From Apostichopus japonicus (taxonomy: Eukaryota; Echinodermata; Holothuroidea; Aspidochirotida; Stichopodidae), in NCBI RefSeq assembly GCF_037975245.1, contig NC_092567.1, positions 26,833,544-26,897,543 of the forward strand: DNA of 64,000 nucleotides, written 5' to 3'. The notes beneath the pieces are model-generated. The model saw only the letters and a list, made by a program, of their open reading frames with translations. It did not search any database and was not told the origin of the DNA. The stretch's first letter is position 1, and each line of letters begins with the position of its first letter. A program made the position numbers and the translations under genes. Positions 58,132-64,000 of the stretch are shown in pieces.

Positions 58132-61100
58132 ATGGGACGCCCGGAAGGTATTAAATTCCCCCACCACTCCCCACGCCTACGAACCGCCAAAATAATCTCA
58201 GATTCATCATCAGCACCCCAAGAAGCACCAGAACAGGTGTATTTCGTTCTTTTTTGGAGACACCCACTTGGGGTCGTGCCCCCCTCCCAATGGTTTTTGG
58301 CCCCCCATGCCCCCACACAACACCCACTTCCAAAATTAACTTCAGATTCGTGATCAGCGTGTCGAGAACAATCAGAAAAGATACACACTGCCCGTCTTTG
58401 CGACAAAAATTATTTTCACCCAAAAAAACCATAAGGGGTACCCCTTACGGTTTTTACCGAAATTGCCCCAAAATGGATTTGGTCAAAATGACGTCACAGG
58501 GGGTAATCGATGCCCAGGAGTCCAAATCTGCAACTCCCAGGTCCATACCTGCTTCCGTTCGGGAGATATAGGGTCCCAGAGGACCCGATAGAAATACGTG
58601 TTCTTCATACGTGCAAAAGTTGGAAAACCCCCTCTTGTCAACCCCCCCTCCTGTCCTCTCTGAAGTACCCATCGAAATGAAATTTTGACGTGTAGTAGAA
58701 GACACCCTCGTCATTGTCATACATCAATTTCGTGTAATTATATGACCGGAAAAGGCTCTTTGTATATATGATTTCTATCTGCGCCAAAAATAGGTGTTTT
58801 TGTCTTGAAAAGTTAAAAAAAGTACCTCTTTTCGGTACCCCTTCCTTTCCACCGAGGGTATGTGACGGGGCTGAATTTGGCTATGTGGGAGACAAGAGTC
58901 GTAGCTACGTGTAGACAACTCATACGGTAGCATTAATTTTCGGGAAGGGGGTATAGTCTATACGTTTTTGAGGTTCTCCCCCAAAGTAGGTGTTTTTTCA
59001 CCGGTAGTAGTTATAAACGTTTTTTCGAAATCCCGACATTTATACTTTTGAGCGTTACCATGGTTATGGGAATCAGTCCGATTTCCCCCATATTTTCAGG
59101 TTGTCACCGCTAGTGTGTCCCCTTCCCACATTTGAATAAAACTTGTAGGTGGGTCTCTTCTCCGGGGTGGTAGGGGGGTCATTTTGGAAAAAAACCGAAA
59201 AGGCCATAATAATTAGTGTTACTATGTACGGGAAAATCCCGACTCTTCTACTCTGGAGCGTTACCATGGTTACTGGGGTGGTCCGATTACGGCCATCTTT
59301 TCGGGGTACCACCGCTAGGGTGTCCCCTTTCTAAAATAGGATGAAACCTGTAGGTGGGTCTCTTCTCCGGGGTGGTAGGGGGGTCAGTTTGAAAAAAATC
59401 CGAAAAAGTCATAATAATTAGTGTTACTATGTACGGGAAAATCACGACCCTTCTACTTTGGAGCGTTACCATGGTTACTGGAGTGGTCCGATTACGGCCA
59501 TCTTTTAAGGGTACCACCGCTAGGGTGTCCCCTTTCCAAAATTAGAATAAAACTTTTAGGTTTGTCACTTCTCCGGGGTGGTAGGGGGTCATTTTGAGGA
59601 AAAGTACAAACAGTCAGCAAAAAACTCTCGGTAGCGTGCGCCATGGGACGCCCGGAAGGTATTAAATTCCCCCACCACTCCCCACGCCTACGAACCGCCA
59701 AAATAATCTCAGATTCATCATCAGCACCCCAAGAAGCACCAGAACAGGTGTATTTCGTTCTTTTTTGGAGACACCCACTTGGGGTCGTGCCCCCCTCCCA
59801 ATGGTTTTTGGCCCCCCATGCCCCCACACAACACCCACTTCCAAAATTAACTTCAGATTCGTGATCAGCGTGTCGAGAACAATCAGAAAAGATACACACT
59901 GCCCGTCTTTGCGACAAAAATTATTTTCACCCAAAAAAACCATAAGGGGTACCCCTTACGGTTTTTACCGAAATTGCCCCAAAATGGATTTGGTCAAAAT
60001 GACGTCACAGGGGGTAATCGATGCCCAGGAGTCCAAATCTGCAACTCCCAGGTCCATACCTGCTTCCGTTCGGGAGATATAGGGTCCCAGAGGACCCGAT
60101 AGAAATACGTGTTCTTCATACGTGCAAAAGTTGGAAAACCCCCTCTTGTCAACCCCCCCTCCTGTCCTCTCTGAAGTACCCATCGAAATGAAATTTTGAC
60201 GTGTAGTAGAAGACACCCTCGTCATTGTCATACATCAATTTCGTGTAATTATATGACCGGAAAAGGCTCTTTGTATATATGATTTCTATCTGCGCCAAAA
60301 ATAGGTGTTTTTGTCTTGAAAAGTTAAAAAAAGTACCTCTTTTCGGTACCCCTTCCTTTCCACCGAGGGTATGTGACGGGGCTGAATTTGGCTATGTGGG
60401 AGACAAGAGTCGTAGCTACGTGTAGACAACTCATACGGTAGCATTAATTTTCGGGAAGGGGGTATAGTCTATACGTTTTTGAGGTTCTCCCCCAAAGTAG
60501 GTGTTTTTCACCGGTAGTAGTTATAAACGTTTTTTCGAAATCCCGACATTTATACTTTTGAGCGTTACCATGGTTATGGGAATCAGTCCGATTTCCCCCA
60601 TATTTTCAGGTTGTCACCGCTAGTGTGTCCCCTTCCCACATTTGAATAAAACTTGTAGGTGGGTCTCTTCTCCGGGGTGGTAGGGGGGTCATTTTGGAAA
60701 AAAACCGAAAAGGCCATAATAATTAGTGTTACTATGTACGGGAAAATCCCGACTCTTCTACTCTGGAGCGTTACCATGGTTACTGGGGTGGTCCGATTAC
60801 GGCCATCTTTTCGGGGTACCACCGCTAGGGTGTCCCCTTTCTAAAATAGGATGAAACCTGTAGGTGGGTCTCTTCTCCGGGGTGGTAGGGGGGTCAGTTT
60901 GAAAAAAATCCGAAAAAGTCATAATAATTAGTGTTACTATGTACGGGAAAATCACGACCCTTCTACTTTGGAGCGTTACCATGGTTACTGGAGTGGTCCG
61001 ATTACGGCCATCTTTTAAGGGTACCACCGCTAGGGTGTCCCCTTTCCAAAATTAGAATAAAACTTTTAGGTTTGTCACTTCTCCGGGGTGGTAGGGGGGT

Positions 61101-62663
61101 CATTTTGAGGAAAAGTACAAACAGTCAGCAAAAAACTCTCGGTAGCGTGCGCCATGGGACGCCCGGAAGGTATTAAATTCCCCCACCACTCCCCACGCCT
61201 ACGAACCGCCAAAATAATCTCAGATTCATCATCAGCACCCCAAGAAGCACCAGAACAGGTGTATTTCGTTCTTTTTTGGAGACACCCACTTGGGGTCGTG
61301 CCCCCCTCCCAATGGTTTTTGGCCCCCCATGCCCCCACACAACACCCAATTCCAAAATTAACTTCAGATTCGTGATCAGCGTGTCGAGAACAATCAGAAA
61401 AGATACACACTGCCCGTCTTTGCGACAAAAATTATTTTCACCCAAAAAAACCATAAGGGGTACCCCTTACGGTTTTTACCGAAATTTCCCCAAAATGGAT
61501 TTGATCAAAATGACGTCACAGGGGGTAATCGATGCCCAGGAGTCCAAATCTGCAACTCCCAGGTCCATACCTGCTTCCGTTCGGGAGATATAGGGTCCCA
61601 GAGGACCCGATAGAAATACGTGTTCTTCATACGTGCAAAAGTTGGAAAACCCCCTCTTGTCAACCCCCCCTCCTGTCCTCTCTGAAGTACCCATCGAAAT
61701 GAAATTTTGACGTGTAGTAGAAGACACCCTCGTCATTGTCATACATCAATTTCGTGTAATTATATGACCGGAAAAGGCTCTTTGTATATATGATTTCTAT
61801 CTGCGCCAAAAATAGGTGTTTTTGTCTTGAAAAGTTAAAAAAAGTACCTCTTTTCGGTACCCCTTCCTTTCCACCGAGGGTATGTGACGGAGCTGAATTT
61901 GGCTATGTGGGAGACAAGAGTCGTAGCTACGTGTAGACAACTCATACGGTAGCATTAATTTTCGGGAAGGGGGTATAGTCTATACGTTTTTGAGGTTCTC
62001 CCCCAAAGTAGGTGTTTTTCACCGGTAGTAGTTATAAACGTTTTTTCGAAATCCCGACATTTATACTTTTGAGCGTTACCATGGTTATGGGAATCAGTCC
62101 GATTTCCCCCATATTTTCAGGTTGTCACCGCTAGTGTGTCTCCTTCCCACATTTGAATAAAACTTGTAGGTGGGTCTCTTCTCCGGGGTGGTAGGGGGGT
62201 CATTTTGGAAAAAAACCGAAAAGGCCATAATAATTAGTGTTACTATGTACGGGAAAATCCCGACTCTTCTACTCTGGAGCGTTACCATGGTTACTGGGGT
62301 GGTCCGATTACGGCCATCTTTTCGGGGTACCACCGCTAGGGTGTCCCCTTTCTAAAATAGGATGAAACCTGTAGGTGGGTCTCTTCTCCGGGGTGGTAGG
62401 GGGGTCAGTTTGAAAAAAATCCGAAAAAGTCATAATAATTAGTGTTACTATGTACGGGAAAATCACGACCCTTCTACTTTGGAGCGTTACCATGGTTACT
62501 GGAGTGGTCCGATTACGGCCATCTTTTAAGGGTACCACCGCTAGGGTGTCCCCTTTCCAAAATTAGAATAAAACTTTTAGGTTTGTCACTTCTCCGGGGT
62601 GGTAGGGGGTCATTTTGAGGAAAAGTACAAACAGTCAGCAAAAAACTCTCGGTAGCGTGCGCC
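58132..62663. repeat. higher-order satellite, three type-B units of 1,511/1,511/1,510 bp
   Basis: Starts at 58,132, 59,643 and 61,154. These are shorter than type A by 202 bp, one monomer. They share their own markers: GAATTTGGCTATGTGGGAGA, GGTTCTCCCCCAAAG and GTCACCGCTAGTGTGTC. Confidence 0.95.
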
Positions 62664-64000
62664 ATGGGACGCCCGGAAGGTATTAAATTCCCCCACCACT
62701 CCCCACGCCTACGAACCGCCAAAATAATCTCAGATTCATCATCAGCACCCCAAGAAGCACCAGAACAGGTGTATTTCGTTCTTTTTTGGAGACACCCACT
62801 TGGGGTCGTGCCCCCCTCCCAATGGTTTTTGGCCACCCATGCCCCCACACAACGCCTAATTCCAAAATTAACTTCAAAATCGTGTTCAGCGTGTCGAGAA
62901 CAACCAGAAAAGATACACACTGCCCGTCTTTGCGACAAAAATTATTTTCACCCTTACGGTTTTTACCGAAATTGCCCCAAAATGGATTTGGTCAAAATGA
63001 CGTCACAGGGGGTAATCGATGCCCAGGAGTCCAAATCTGCAACTCCCAGGTCCATACCTGCTTCCGTTCGGGAGATATAGGGTCCCAGAGGACCCGATAG
63101 AAATACGTGTTCTTCATACGTGCAAAAGTTGGAAAACCCCCTCTTTTCAACCCCCCCTCCTGTCCTCTCTGAAGTACCCATCGAAATGAAATTTTGACGT
63201 GTAGTAGAAGACACCCTCGTCATTGTCATACATCAATTTCGTGTAATTATATGACCGGAAAAGGCTCTTTGTATATATGATTTCTATCTGCGCCAAAAAT
63301 AGGTGTTTTTGTCTTGAAAAGTTAAAAAAAAAACCTATTTTCGGTACCCCTTCCTTTCCACCGAGGGTATGTGACGGGGCTGAATTTTGGTTATGTGGGA
63401 GAAGAGAGTCGTAGCTACGTGTAGACAACTCATACGGTAGCATTAATTTTCGGGAAGGGGGTATAGTCTATACGTTTTTGAGGTCCCCCCCCAAAGTAGG
63501 TGTTTTTCACCGGTAGTAGTTATAAACGTTTTTTCGAAATCCCGACATTTATACTTTTGAGCGTTACCATGGTTATTGGAATCAGTCCGATTTCCCCCAT
63601 ATTTTCAGGTTATCACCGCTAGGGTTTCCCCTTTCCAAAATAAAATAAACTTGTAGGTGCGTCCCTCCTCCGGGGTGGTGGGGGGGTCATTTTGGAAAAA
63701 ATCCGAAAAAGTCAAAATAATCAGTGTTACTATGTACGGGAAAATCACGACCCTTCTACTTTCGAGCGTTACCATGGTTACTGGGGTGGTCCGATTTTGA
63801 CCATCTTTTCGGGGTACCACCGCTAGGGTGTCCCCTTCCCACATTTGAATAAAACTTGTGAGTGGGTCTCTTCTCCGGGTGATAGGGGGGTCATTTTGGA
63901 AAAAATCCGAATAGGTCATAATAATTAGTGTTACTATGTACGGGAAAATCCCGACTCTTCTACTCTGGAGCGTTACCATGGTTACTGGGGTGGTCCGATT
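62664..64000. repeat. higher-order satellite, type-A unit again (cut by window end)
   Basis: Starts at 62,664 and returns to type-A markers (GAATTTTGGTTATGTGGGAG). Its left part has private changes: a 24-bp deletion at about 62,953 and altered sequence at 62,832-62,905. The array continues past the window. Confidence 0.92.

Noticed and set aside
52653-63443. Recurring 73-159 codon frames in the 1.5-1.7 kb satellite units
   Set aside because: They recur only because the satellite is homogeneous. Composition is odd and frames overlap on both strands with no family motif. A transcribed satellite ORF cannot be excluded without RNA data.

Overview
The window reads as nuclear DNA of an animal, most likely a marine invertebrate. 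Its genes are split by short phase-matched introns with GT/AG borders. Retrotransposons of animal type (RTE, CR1/L2-like, Penelope-like) and hAT-type MITEs are present, and the telomere repeat is TTAGGG. A deuterostome such as an echinoderm or hemichordate would fit, but the species cannot be fixed from the sequence. I see no bacterial-style operons, rRNA, tRNA or CRISPR. LAYOUT: 0.2-1.35 kb holds an AT-rich minisatellite. 1.65-8.7 kb (minus strand) is a complete CD63/CD9-type tetraspanin gene with seven coding exons (243 residues) and a probable 5' UTR exon. One of its introns is almost entirely a perfect 1.45-kb GATA microsatellite that starts within the 5' splice site. 8.7-13.3 kb is intergenic, with a LINE tail, a 0.9-kb array of short self-complementary modules, and a 107-bp palindrome resembling Penelope hammerhead-ribozyme ends. 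13.3-24.5 kb is a 67-bp satellite with higher-order structure, interrupted by a 5'-truncated RTE retrotransposon. 24.7-26.7 kb is a decayed CR1/L2/Rex1-like LINE. 26.9-42.0 kb (minus strand) is a complete arylsulfatase B-like gene whose ten coding exons join to a 510-residue protein with every catalytic residue present. 42-48.7 kb is a mosaic of transposon pieces ending in a GCC-rich tract and a possible THAP-domain first exon. 48.7-51.4 kb is a long TTAGGG block, degenerate on its left and pure on its right. 51.4-64 kb is a satellite with 1.71-kb and 1.51-kb higher-order units built on a ~202-bp monomer; the window ends inside it. MAIN POINTS: The arylsulfatase gene is the most interesting object. 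Exon 3, which precedes the active-site Lys and lies next to the substrate pocket in this family, is present in three intact tandem copies. Each is 113 bp, has its own splice sites and has the same phases (1 to 0). Since 113 is not a multiple of three and copies 3b and 3c lie only 67 nt apart, the arrangement predicts mutually exclusive splicing giving three enzyme isoforms. The next exon (exon 4, starting with the active-site WHLG) has seeded a 137-bp tandem array in the following intron: about 15 partial exon copies, most with an intact 5' splice site but none with the original 3' splice site or the WHLG codons. A 1.25-kb hAT-like element with a perfect 8-bp target duplication sits inside that array and carries a Penelope-like fragment. 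The same gene also holds a 72-bp minisatellite open in reading frames on both strands, a 49-bp minisatellite, an 11-bp repeat, a CCTTC repeat and a decayed RT. Exon models were built by eye from reading frame, splice sites and protein-family knowledge; no alignment or database search was run.
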